Shown: piece by piece, positions 1-5,975 of the stretch | How positions within the stretch are numbered: position 1 is the stretch's first letter | Layout of the letters: the number at the start of each line of letters is the position of its first letter | Source of the DNA: an uncultured Anaerosolibacter sp. | GTDB taxonomy: Bacteria; Bacillota_A; Clostridia; Peptostreptococcales; Thermotaleaceae | Reading direction: 5' to 3' | DNA: 5,975 nt | Assembly (NCBI GenBank): GCA_937948705.1 | Contig: CALECF010000142.1 | Location: 1 to 5,975, forward strand | Made by a program: the position numbers and the translations under genes | Notes under the pieces: model-generated | The model's input: the letters and a program-made list of their open reading frames with translations, nothing else | Told to the model about the DNA's origin: nothing | Database searches by the model: none

Positions 1-1583
1 AAGCCATCCCAACTATGATCGACTTCCCATAACAACCTTTCAGACTTATAAAAATGATTTAAGGATCGGACATATTGATGGAGCTTATGGTGCATCTCGT
101 ATTCCAATAGAAACCAGTCTAAACCTTGATCATCATTCCATTCAATGAATTGTCCGAACTCGCCCCCCATGAAGAGAAGTTTTTTACCTGGGTGAGCCAT
201 CATATAGCCATAGAAGGCACGTAGATTGGCGAACTTCTGCCAGTAATCTCCAGGCATTTTATTCAGTAGGGATTTCTTCCCGTGAACAACTTCATCATGG
301 GAAAGAGGTAGAACAAAGTTTTCTGAAAAAGCGTACACCAGAGAGAAGGTAAGCAACTCATGATAACATTTACGATGAATAGGATCCATCTCCATATAAC
401 GAAGCATGTCATTCATCCAGCCCATGTTCCATTTATAGCTATAACCTAGCCCACTCAGATAGGTAGGCTTTGTTACGAGGGGCCATGCTGTAGATTCTTC
501 GGCAATCATCAGTGCATGGGGACATTCACGGTGTACCATTTCATTCAAACGTTTCATGAACGCAATGGCTTCTAAATTTTCCCTACCCCCATAACAATTA
601 GGCGTCCATTGACCAGGTGCTTTTTCGTAATCCAAATATAGCATGAAGGCAACGGCATCCACCCGCAAGCCATCTAAGTGATACATATTCAGCCAAAAGA
701 GTGCGTTTGAAATGAGAAAAGACCATACTTCGGACTTTGTAAAATCGAAATTTCGTGTACCCCATTGATGATTCATCCCTCGCTGGGGATCTCGATATTC
801 GTATAGGGGTGTGCCATCAAAATTAGCAAGTCCATGGGCATCAGAACAGAAATGACCAGGAACCCAGTCAAGAATAACGCCAATCCCTCGCTGATGACAG
901 GTGTCAACAAAATACATAAAGTCCTCTGGGGTTCCATAGCGACTGGTTACAGCAAAATATCCTGTGGATTGATAGCCCCAAGAACCGTCAAAGGGATGCT
1001 CCGTGACAGGTAGTAATTCAATATGGGTATAACCCATTTCGATAACATAGCTGAGCAGTACCTCTGCCAATTCTCTATAGGTATAAAAGTCCCCATTATC
1101 TTTTCGTTTCCAAGAGCCGAGATGTACCTCGTAGATGTTTATTGGCACACTGTTATCAACCTGTTGCCCCCGTAGATGTAACCACTCTGCATCACGCCAT
1201 TCATATTTTTGAAGGTTAAACGTTTTGGAAGCTGTTCCAGGTCTATATTCCCCAAAGAAACCATAGGGATCTGCTTTATGCAGAATCTCACCATGATAGG
1301 TATGAATTTCATATTTGTACAAGGCCTGTTCATGTAAGTCAGGGAGGAACAAAGACCAAATACCTGCTGGGTCTACCAGAGACAATGGATGATGATTTCC
1401 CTGCCAACCATTAAAGTCTCCAATCAGGTTGACTGCCGCAGCATGGGGAGCCCAGAGGGTAAACTGCGTGCCTGTTACACCATTCTTCATGCTAGGATGG
1501 GCGCCGAAGAGATCATAGCTATGAAAATGCTGTCCCTCTTGAAAGAGCTTAATGCTCTCAGAATCTAGTGATAATTCCTTCAT
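1..1583 (-). CDS. glgB: 1,4-alpha-glucan branching enzyme GlgB (GH13), C-terminus cut by window edge
   Basis: This enzyme cuts alpha-1,4 chains and rejoins them through alpha-1,6 bonds to branch glycogen in the cytoplasm. I translated 527 codons on the minus strand with no stop. A CBM48-like N-terminal domain (about residues 20-110) carries GTQFTLWAP and GDFNGW. The GH13 barrel starts near residue 151 with YEVHLGSW. Active-site motifs are complete: DWVPGH (D239, H244), GLRVDAVAFM (nucleophile D309), AEEST (acid/base E362) and LSHDEVVHGK (D430). Spacings of 70, 53 and 121 residues relative to D309 match those I recall for the E. coli enzyme. The N-terminus is short, as in Bacillus enzymes, lacking the extra N1 domain of E. 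coli. About 100 residues, mainly the C-terminal beta domain, lie outside the window. The start at 1583 follows AGGTGG at 1595-1600; an in-frame ATG at 1607 would add eight residues but would place this site inside the gene. It is divergent from the rest of the window; other glg genes may follow off the left edge. Confidence 0.97.
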   Translation of the reverse strand, partial: MKELSLDSESIKLFQEGQHFHSYDLFGAHPSMKNGVTGTQFTLWAPHAAAVNLIGDFNGWQGNHHPLSLVDPAGIWSLFLPDLHEQALYKYEIHTYHGEILHKADPYGFFGEYRPGTASKTFNLQKYEWRDAEWLHLRGQQVDNSVPINIYEVHLGSWKRKDNGDFYTYRELAEVLLSYVIEMGYTHIELLPVTEHPFDGSWGYQSTGYFAVTSRYGTPEDFMYFVDTCHQRGIGVILDWVPGHFCSDAHGLANFDGTPLYEYRDPQRGMNHQWGTRNFDFTKSEVWSFLISNALFWLNMYHLDGLRVDAVAFMLYLDYEKAPGQWTPNCYGGRENLEAIAFMKRLNEMVHRECPHALMIAEESTAWPLVTKPTYLSGLGYSYKWNMGWMNDMLRYMEMDPIHRKCYHELLTFSLVYAFSENFVLPLSHDEVVHGKKSLLNKMPGDYWQKFANLRAFYGYMMAHPGKKLLFMGGEFGQFIEWNDDQGLDWFLLEYEMHHKLHQYVRSLNHFYKSERLLWEVDHSWDG

Positions 1584-1594
1584 TGGTTTGGGTG

Positions 1595-1600
1595 CCACCT
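1595..1600 (-). promoter_or_regulatory. Ribosome binding site of glgB
   Basis: On the minus strand AGGTGG (within AAAGGTGG) lies 11 bases before the ATG at 1583. It decides for this start over the in-frame ATG at 1607, which has no comparable site in front of it. The spacing is slightly long, so the choice is likely rather than certain. Confidence 0.6.
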
Positions 1601-1685
1601 TTCTCATAGGCTAAATTAGACAAACTTATTAATGTATATGTTAGGGTTGAGTAGAAATGACTAAATCCCTATTTTTAACACACAA

Positions 1686-1702
1686 GGATATATATATGAT
1701 CC
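1686..1702. repeat. Operator-like dyad, GGAT / ATCC
   Basis: GGAT at 1686-1689 and ATCC at 1699-1702 flank an alternating TA-rich centre, giving a 17-base imperfect dyad. It lies about 100 bases upstream of the glgB start and only 3 bases from the next dyad, so it could be a regulator site or part of a glgB promoter. Short AT-rich dyads arise often by chance, so a function is only suggested. Confidence 0.25.
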
Positions 1703-1705
1703 AAT

Positions 1706-1720
1706 GTACTAATCTAGTAC
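1706..1720. repeat. Operator-like dyad GTACTA-N3-TAGTAC
   Basis: Six-base arms GTACTA (1706-1711) and TAGTAC (1715-1720) are perfectly inverted around ATC. The odd-length, short-centre form is typical of a binding site for a dimeric repressor rather than of an RNA terminator. It lies about 125 bases upstream of the glgB start. No family-specific operator consensus was recognised. Confidence 0.35.
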
Positions 1721-1785
1721 TCATAAAACTTATTCAGGTGAAATATTTTTTTTGATTCTATAAAAATAGATGCTCTTTCAGATAT

Positions 1786-1808
1786 ATTTTTCAATAATTA
1801 TGAAAAAT
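1786..1808. repeat. Inverted repeat with 8-base arms (hairpin A)
   Basis: ATTTTTCA (1786-1793) and TGAAAAAT (1801-1808) are perfect complements around the 7-base centre ATAATTA. The stem is AT-rich and so weak as an RNA hairpin. It abuts the next, more GC-rich structure directly at 1809, which makes the arrangement look less random than a lone AT dyad. It could equally be a protein-binding site. Confidence 0.4.
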
Positions 1809-1867
1809 GCACCCAAAATGGATAAAATGTTAGCGACCAAACCGAACATTCCAAACGAAAAGGGTGC
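1809..1867. repeat. Nested inverted repeats, candidate structured RNA element (hairpin B)
   Basis: The outer arms GCACCC (1809-1814) and GGGTGC (1862-1867) enclose two further paired segments: TGG (1819-1821) with CCA (1851-1853), and AATGTT (1826-1831) with AACATT (1845-1850). The four bases ATAA at 1822-1825 form a bulge, and 13 bases, AGCGACCAAACCG, form the apical loop. All arms are perfect and in the correct nested order, so one long interrupted stem-loop is possible on either strand. If read on the plus strand it would lie in a long 5' leader of the MinJ-like gene. No known riboswitch family was recognised and no transcript is proven. Confidence 0.35.
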
Positions 1868-1897
1868 TTACTTTTATAGTACCCTAAATTACCCTTT
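1858..1897 (+). repeat. Alternative hairpins competing with hairpin B
   Basis: AGGGTGC (1861-1867), the 3' side of hairpin B, can instead pair with GTACCCT (1879-1885), giving seven pairs with one G-U. AAAGGGT (about 1858-1864) can also pair perfectly with ACCCTTT at 1891-1897. These pairings exclude hairpin B, an arrangement like an attenuator or riboswitch expression platform. No U-tract follows either hairpin, so classical intrinsic termination here is unlikely. Confidence 0.3.
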
Positions 1898-2081
1898 GGA
1901 AACGTTAGATTTGCAATTTTTAATATTTGTAGATAAATATTAATATTAAATCATATATTTCTCAAGGGAACGGCCAAAACGACACAGGTATTTGTACTTC
2001 ATGGCTCGTTATAAGCAAGAATATGAAATGAAGAAATTGAATGGATTGTTTATGTTTTTGTCCATAATGTATACATTAGAA

Positions 2082-2092
2082 GGGAGAGGGGG
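2082..2092 (+). promoter_or_regulatory. Ribosome binding site of the MinJ-like gene
   Basis: An unbroken purine run, GGGAGAGGGGG, ends seven bases before the ATG at 2100. It is by far the best ribosome binding site near the 5' end of this frame. It decides for ATG 2100 against the TTG at 1992 and the ATGs at 2001 and 2028, none of which has a good site in front. Confidence 0.65.
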
Positions 2093-2099
2093 AATAGGC

Positions 2100-3239
2100 A
2101 TGGAAGGATTTACTGGAGGGTATAACATAATCGTTGTGGTCTTGGTTGTAGGGGGATTGTTATTTGCCCAGTATAAAAGGATACATGACTTTGAATATAA
2201 AACCATGGGGTTTTCAAAAACGACACTTCGAATGAAAATAATAAGCGCGATGATGATAGGGGGAGTGGGAGGCATCGTAGGAACCATAGCCATCCTTCTA
2301 TTAGGGGTGACGGTGAAGCAAGGAGATTTCATTTACCTACTGCCAATGGCATTGTTGCTTATGTTGATCAATGTTCGTTATTTATGCTTTGCCTATGGAG
2401 GTGGACTGTTGGCTCTATCAAGCCTTTTATTAGATTTTCCCCAAATCAATATACCCAACCTTATGACAATCGTGGGAATTCTTCATTTGGTAGAAAGCGT
2501 ATTGATATGGTTAGACGGACATGAGAATGCCGTACCAATTTTCATGGAGGACGAAAAATATGGGATTGTGGGTGGATTTATACTGCAGCGATTTTGGCCG
2601 ATTCCATTTGTCGTATGGTTGGTAATGATGGGTGCCTTGGAAAGTGAAAGCCTACCATTTCAGATGTCTATGGTTGTGGCAGCCTTAGGATATAGTGATA
2701 TTGCGGTATCCACCACACCCCACAAAAGGTCGAAAATCTCTGCTGCAAGGCTCTTCGTTTACAGTATAATACTGATTCTATTTTCGATGATGGCCAAGGA
2801 ATATAATATATTGCAATGGGTTGTTGTGTTTTTTGCTCCACTAGGCCATGAAGCGCTGGTATTGTGGGGAAAAAGGGATGAAAAAAGAAGTGTACCATTA
2901 TTCAGGCATCATGGTCGAGGGGTCACTGTATTAGATGTGAAAAAAGACGGCTATGGAAATAAAATAGGGCTAAAGCCGGGAACTGTAATCCTGAGAATAA
3001 ACAATCATTCAATAGATAACAAGCAAGATATCTACAAGATTCTAAATGAATTGCCCCAAAAATTATGGATGGATATTACTGATGAAGCAGGGGGTCACAA
3101 AACCATTGAATACAGGAACAGCCAGGCAGGGATTGATAGCCTGGGGGTGATTATTATACCAAAGGCATCAACGGTTATTTTTCAACCCAATCTTGATTTG
3201 AGTCCGATGAAGAAATGGATGGCAAGAATAAAGAGTTAA
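2100..3239 (+). CDS. MinJ-like polytopic membrane protein with C-terminal PDZ domain
   Basis: The product is 379 residues. About eight or nine hydrophobic segments are visible, roughly at residues 9-24, 47-70, 77-92, 95-112, 120-138, 156-180, 187-204, 217-232 and 237-256. A basic loop (residues 25-46, QYKRIHDFEYK and following) should be cytoplasmic. A PDZ domain follows at about 270-325, with the ligand-groove signature GLKPGTVILRINN. The last segment ends in FAPLGHEALV. This layout and length match MinJ of Bacillus (just under 400 residues), which links DivIVA at poles and septa to the Min system; that role here is inference from architecture, not from residue-level comparison. No protease site is present: no HExxH and no serine protease domain. 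ATG 2100 was chosen for its ribosome binding site; starting at 1992 would add 36 residues including a short hydrophobic stretch. No terminator is seen before the chemoreceptor gene 106 bases downstream, so cotranscription is possible. Confidence 0.75.
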   Translation: MEGFTGGYNIIVVVLVVGGLLFAQYKRIHDFEYKTMGFSKTTLRMKIISAMMIGGVGGIVGTIAILLLGVTVKQGDFIYLLPMALLLMLINVRYLCFAYGGGLLALSSLLLDFPQINIPNLMTIVGILHLVESVLIWLDGHENAVPIFMEDEKYGIVGGFILQRFWPIPFVVWLVMMGALESESLPFQMSMVVAALGYSDIAVSTTPHKRSKISAARLFVYSIILILFSMMAKEYNILQWVVVFFAPLGHEALVLWGKRDEKRSVPLFRHHGRGVTVLDVKKDGYGNKIGLKPGTVILRINNHSIDNKQDIYKILNELPQKLWMDITDEAGGHKTIEYRNSQAGIDSLGVIIIPKASTVIFQPNLDLSPMKKWMARIKS

Positions 3240-3345
3240 CAATCTATACACGATGTTTACTTGAGATGAGAAGGGATTAGCAGTAATTTGTAGAATAATG
3301 TAGAAAGGGTATTGAACTATACAATGCATTCATGGAGGGATATCT
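3240..3345 (+). other. Gap between MinJ-like and chemoreceptor genes
   Basis: These 106 bases contain no strong hairpin with a U-tract. A TACAAT hexamer at 3320-3325 resembles a -10 box but has no good -35 partner, and it would put the transcript start nearly on the ribosome binding site. No sigma-D type motility promoter was recognised. A GTAGAA hexamer is repeated at 3290-3295 and 3300-3305, of unknown meaning. Readthrough from the upstream gene is therefore plausible. Confidence 0.4.
3334..3339 (+). promoter_or_regulatory. Ribosome binding site fixing a TTG start for the chemoreceptor
   Basis: GGAGGG lies six bases before TTG at 3346-3348. The near-ideal sequence and spacing support this unusual start codon. 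Confidence 0.85.
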
Positions 3346-4836
3346 TTGAACAATCAATTTGAAGTAGAATTTTCAAAAAAAGCAAATTTCTATGTTCTCA
3401 TGGTAAATTGGATGATTGTAGTCCTACTGAGCCTGGGCTATGGCATGGAATACTTAAAAGGCGTAAGGTCAATTCAGTATGTATTAAGTTTGGTCTCCTT
3501 AGGTGCTATTTCTGTGGTGATTGGAAATTTCATATATTTTAGGAACCGGGAGAGCCGATGGATACGCCTGGTGAGCTTTGTTGGCTTCTATAGCATGTAT
3601 GGTGTAGCAATGCTGACAGGACGTACACCTGTTATATTTGTTTTTATATTTCCTCTCTTGGCAGTATTCGCCCTTTATTTTGATAGAAAGTTTATCTATA
3701 TCGTATCCGCCCTCGTACTATTGATGAATTTAGTCTATGTAGGAATTAAAATAAGAGGAGGAATGACCGATAGCTTTGACACATCTGTCTTTACAGTTCA
3801 GATTCTTGTAATCATCATGTATCTAATTGCAGCGAGTGTAGCTATATCTATGTCAAGTAAGCTCAAAGAAGATCTTGAAGAGAAAATGATGCATGTGGAA
3901 AAATCTCAGGAAGAACAAAAAGAAATGATGAATGATATTCTACAAATAGCAGAGATTTTAGATAAGAACTGCCAGATGGTTTATGATAATGTAGCTCAGA
4001 TCGCCATGTCATCTGAAGGGGTTACGGCTGCCGTTAATGAAATTTCATCAGGCACCACGAACACAGCAGAAAGTATACAGAACCAATCGGTATTTGCCCA
4101 TGAAATCCAGCAGAAAATTCAAGATACCCATCTCATAGCCAATGAAATGGAAAAAGCGTCCACAGAAACGGAGCAGGTGGTTGAACGGGGTATGGATGTG
4201 ATTAAAGCCCTCAGTGCGAAAAGTGAACTCGTTCAGATTAGCAATGAAAAAGTCTATGAAATGATGCAAGGACTAAGGGATATGTCTCAAGACATCGAGA
4301 ATATCACAGGTGCTATCACAAATATCGCGGAGCAGACCAATCTATTGGCTTTAAATGCAGCCATAGAAGCTGCCCGTGTGGGAGAGGCTGGAAAGGGCTT
4401 TGCTGTAGTAGCCAACGAAGTTAGAACCCTGGCTGAACAGAGCAAGGGAGCAGCCCAAAACATTTCTGAGATTATTCGACGATTACAGGACGAAACAAGA
4501 AAATCCGTTGAAGCTGTGGTGAAGCTTAGGGAAGTGGATGGAGAACAAAGTCAACTGATCATGGAAACAGAGAAGATCTTTGTGGATGTAAATCAGAACA
4601 CAATGGATGTTAGAAATCGAATTGGTGCAGTAGGCTATAAAGTTAATGAAATACTTCATGCCAATGAAAAAATTGTTGAAGCAATCGGGGATATATCTGC
4701 TGTTTCAGAAGAGACGATGGCCACGGCCCAAGAAGCCACGGCCATGTCCCAAGAGCACATAGAACAGGCTCGATTGGCGCAAAAACTGGTTTCTGAACTA
4801 ATCCATACTTCTCAAAATATGAAGAAATATATATAA
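3346..4836 (+). CDS. Methyl-accepting chemotaxis protein, six membrane segments, no HAMP seen
   Basis: This 496-residue receptor would pass a signal to CheW/CheA and so to the flagellar motor. The N-terminal third is almost all membrane: hydrophobic segments at about 15-31, 46-65, 73-91, 95-111, 116-134 and 149-170, with short loops. Basic loops at 66-75 and 113-116 fit an inside location for both termini. No Cache, PAS or four-helix ligand domain is visible, so sensing probably occurs in or at the membrane. Residues 171-205 are a charged coiled coil joining directly to the signalling domain; I see no HAMP. The conserved hairpin tip is at about 327-366 ([23 protein letters not shown], then [17 protein letters not shown]). 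The C-terminal arm includes [14 protein letters not shown]. There is no C-terminal NWETF-like tether for CheR. Translation starts at TTG with a strong ribosome binding site. It converges on a diguanylate cyclase gene 26 bases away and shares its terminator. The ligand is unknown. Confidence 0.95.
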   Translation: MNNQFEVEFSKKANFYVLMVNWMIVVLLSLGYGMEYLKGVRSIQYVLSLVSLGAISVVIGNFIYFRNRESRWIRLVSFVGFYSMYGVAMLTGRTPVIFVFIFPLLAVFALYFDRKFIYIVSALVLLMNLVYVGIKIRGGMTDSFDTSVFTVQILVIIMYLIAASVAISMSSKLKEDLEEKMMHVEKSQEEQKEMMNDILQIAEILDKNCQMVYDNVAQIAMSSEGVTAAVNEISSGTTNTAESIQNQSVFAHEIQQKIQDTHLIANEMEKASTETEQVVERGMDVIKALSAKSELVQISNEKVYEMMQGLRDMSQDIENITGAITNIAEQTNLLALNAAIEAARVGEAGKGFAVVANEVRTLAEQSKGAAQNISEIIRRLQDETRKSVEAVVKLREVDGEQSQLIMETEKIFVDVNQNTMDVRNRIGAVGYKVNEILHANEKIVEAIGDISAVSEETMATAQEATAMSQEHIEQARLAQKLVSELIHTSQNMKKYI

Positions 4837-4840
4837 CAGT

Positions 4841-4864
4841 AAAGACCAGCCTAGGCTGGTCTTT
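4841..4864. terminator. Bidirectional intrinsic terminator, perfect 24-base palindrome
   Basis: Arms of 11 bases, AAAGACCAGCC (4841-4851) and GGCTGGTCTTT (4854-4864), flank a central TA. The palindrome starts four bases after the chemoreceptor stop codon, and its right end contains the first bases of the convergent gene's stop codon. Both directions end the stem with UCUUU; the plus strand has a further T6 run nine bases after the palindrome, at about 4871-4877. The position between convergent genes supports a shared terminator. U-tracts directly after the stem are short, so strength may differ by direction. Confidence 0.85.
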
Positions 4865-5975
4865 AAATGGTTTTTTGATGTAATTTATGTTTGTACATCC
4901 GAAGGTCCGCAGTTCTGAATAGTTCTTTGCCATCTGCTGCCTCATCTGGAAAAGAAGCGATCCCATAACTGAAGGTAACAGGTAGTTGCTTGTCTTCAAA
5001 AGAAAGAGTTGTTTCCTTTAAAAGGGAAGTAATTTGCTGAAGTTTTTCGTGACTGCTTTCAGCCACTGTATTTAAAAATATGATGACAAATTCATCTCCA
5101 CCGTATCTTCCAATGATATCGGATTCCCGTATGTTTTCCCTAAGTACCGATGCGAAGGTTTTTAAAGCCAAGTCACCAGCTTGATGACCGTACATATCAT
5201 TGATGATCTTTAAATCATTTAAATCAATTACACAAAAGCAGAAATTTTCATCATAGCGCTTTGCCCGTTTATAAATACTCTCAAAAAGCTCATCAAAATA
5301 ATGTCGGTTATATACCTTTGTCAACCCATCATATCTGGAAAGAAATAAAGTTCTTTCTAACAATTGTACATTTTTGATGGCGATGCTTAACTGATTTGCC
5401 AAATACTCTATGATGGCAGTGTCTCTCATACTAAAAGCATCCTCATACTGACTGTTGTCCACATTGATCATACCATAGAGCTTGTTATCAATTAGAATCG
5501 GGGCAGAAATGGTAGCCTTAAGGGACAGTGCATCGGCATCCTCAAACCTACTAAAGGTTTCTTTTTTTAAGAATTTTTGATTGAATTTCAGCGGATCCAC
5601 TATAATGCATGGCTTAGAGTAATTTCCTTGGGTATGCTGATATAGGAAGGTTTCCTCTACAAGCATCCTTATTCTTGAGAGTCCTTTTAAATCATAGCCT
5701 ACGGCAGCCTTAAACTCTAGGCGATTGGTATCATTGAGAATAAGAATACTGCCAGCATCAGCATTATCAATAAGTTGAACAGCCTTCTTGATGACAGTGT
5801 TTAAAAACTCATCAAAGTCCTTGATATCTACGATAGAATTACTGACCTCTAACATGGCTTCCTTTAATGAATTGTTCTTCTCAAGCTCTTCATTTAAATA
5901 TGTAATATTAGAAATGGTTGCAGTCTGCTTTTCAACGATTTTGTAATGATGGTTTACCAGACTGATATGGGCAAG
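4863..5975 (-). CDS. GAF-GGDEF diguanylate cyclase, N-terminus beyond window edge
   Basis: The enzyme makes cyclic di-GMP from two GTP. Numbering from the internal Met at 5855, a GAF sensor domain spans about 7-165 and a GGDEF domain about 170-326. The A-site RYGGDEF is canonical (G252-F256). The inhibitory I-site RESD (R243-D246) sits exactly five residues before it, so product feedback inhibition is expected. Metal and guanine ligands appear present (D211 in VIDLND; N219 and D228 in INDMYGHQAGD). No EAL or HD-GYP domain follows. The frame stays open for 40 codons upstream of 5855 to the window edge, and these encode a coiled-coil-like linker (for example YLNEELEKNNSLKEAM). The true start is therefore probably outside, perhaps after another sensor domain. 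AAGGA four bases before ATG 5855 makes an internal start possible but less likely. The stop codon (4863-4865) overlaps the terminator palindrome. The GAF ligand is unknown. Confidence 0.93.
   Translation of the reverse strand, partial: LAHISLVNHHYKIVEKQTATISNITYLNEELEKNNSLKEAMLEVSNSIVDIKDFDEFLNTVIKKAVQLIDNADAGSILILNDTNRLEFKAAVGYDLKGLSRIRMLVEETFLYQHTQGNYSKPCIIVDPLKFNQKFLKKETFSRFEDADALSLKATISAPILIDNKLYGMINVDNSQYEDAFSMRDTAIIEYLANQLSIAIKNVQLLERTLFLSRYDGLTKVYNRHYFDELFESIYKRAKRYDENFCFCVIDLNDLKIINDMYGHQAGDLALKTFASVLRENIRESDIIGRYGGDEFVIIFLNTVAESSHEKLQQITSLLKETTLSFEDKQLPVTFSYGIASFPDEAADGKELFRTADLRMYKHKLHQKTI

Larger units (their letters stand above)
1584..2099. other. Divergent intergenic region between glgB and the MinJ-like gene
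   Basis: About 516 bases without a convincing gene separate the two divergent coding regions. The stretch is strongly AT-rich and must contain the promoters of both genes, but I found no pair of -35 and -10 boxes close enough to consensus to call. A weak plus-strand candidate is TTGCAA at 1911-1916 with TAAATA at 1934-1939 (17-base spacer, poor -10). It holds several inverted repeats, listed separately. An open frame continues upstream of the MinJ-like gene from a TTG at 1992, adding 36 residues, but it lacks a good ribosome binding site and I treat it as non-coding. I looked for c-di-GMP, T-box and other common riboswitch cores and saw none. Confidence 0.7.

Noticed and set aside
1139..1333. 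Small minus-strand reading frame of 64 codons
   Set aside because: It lies wholly inside glgB on the same strand in another frame and has no recognisable protein features.
1858..1885. AAGGGTGC followed later by TACC, resembling the T-box core
   Set aside because: The T-box antiterminator motif needs AGGGTGG followed directly by an ACCGCG-type segment. Here 11 AT-rich bases intervene, there is no terminator, and the downstream gene is not an aminoacyl-tRNA synthetase or amino acid gene.
1584..2099. Possible c-di-GMP riboswitch, given the nearby GGDEF gene
   Set aside because: Neither strand shows the class I conserved core (GGCAAACC with GAAAGG and ACGCAAAGC) or a recognisable class II pseudoknot.
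2009..2332. Minus-strand frames opposite the MinJ-like gene (also 2668-2898)
   Set aside because: They are antisense shadows of a well-supported gene, with low-complexity proline, threonine and isoleucine runs and no plausible ribosome binding context.
2844..2860. GHEAL in the MinJ-like protein as a metalloprotease motif
   Set aside because: Zinc proteases of the M50 type need HExxH; the second histidine is absent, and no LDG-type motif follows. A site-2 protease call is not supported.
4048..4269. Minus-strand frame opposite the chemoreceptor, and another at 4643-4999
   Set aside because: The first is antisense to the conserved signalling domain. The second spans the terminator and overlaps two well-supported genes in other frames.
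4718..4745. Repeat of GCCACGGCC (4720-4728 and 4735-4743) in the chemoreceptor gene
   Set aside because: It encodes the repetitive [12 protein letters not shown] helix of the signalling domain, so protein-level heptad repetition explains it.

Overview
The window looks like chromosomal DNA from a low-G+C Gram-positive anaerobe of the Clostridia type. The signs are an AT-rich intergenic region, strong purine-rich ribosome binding sites, a TTG start, a GlgB of the short Bacillota type, a MinJ-like PDZ membrane protein, and chemotaxis and c-di-GMP genes. The genus cannot be fixed from this sequence alone. No mobile element, rRNA, tRNA or CRISPR array was seen.

Layout. Positions 1-1583 (minus) hold the N-terminal 527 codons of glgB, the glycogen branching enzyme, which runs off the left edge with all its active-site residues visible. 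Positions 1584-2099 are a non-coding divergent region of about 516 bases. It is rich in inverted repeats: two short operator-like dyads near glgB, then a compact stack of hairpins at 1786-1897 with mutually exclusive pairings. Positions 2100-3239 (plus) encode a polytopic membrane protein with a C-terminal PDZ domain, resembling the division-site/topology protein MinJ. After a 106-base gap with no visible terminator, 3346-4836 (plus) encodes a methyl-accepting chemotaxis protein with six membrane segments, no recognisable extracytoplasmic ligand domain and no recognisable HAMP. Positions 4863-5975 (minus) hold a GAF-GGDEF diguanylate cyclase that is open to the right edge. Its stop codon lies inside a perfect 24-base palindrome that probably terminates both convergent genes.

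How the genes may work together. The middle and right of the window are about cell polarity, taxis and c-di-GMP signalling: a membrane-embedded PDZ scaffold, a receptor for a membrane-linked signal, and an enzyme making c-di-GMP with intact catalytic and product-inhibition motifs. glgB is divergently oriented and looks functionally separate (storage carbohydrate). Any joint role of the MinJ-like protein and the chemoreceptor is inference from adjacency. I found no clear case for an entirely new system; the most open items are the structured divergent intergenic region and the MinJ-like/chemoreceptor pair.
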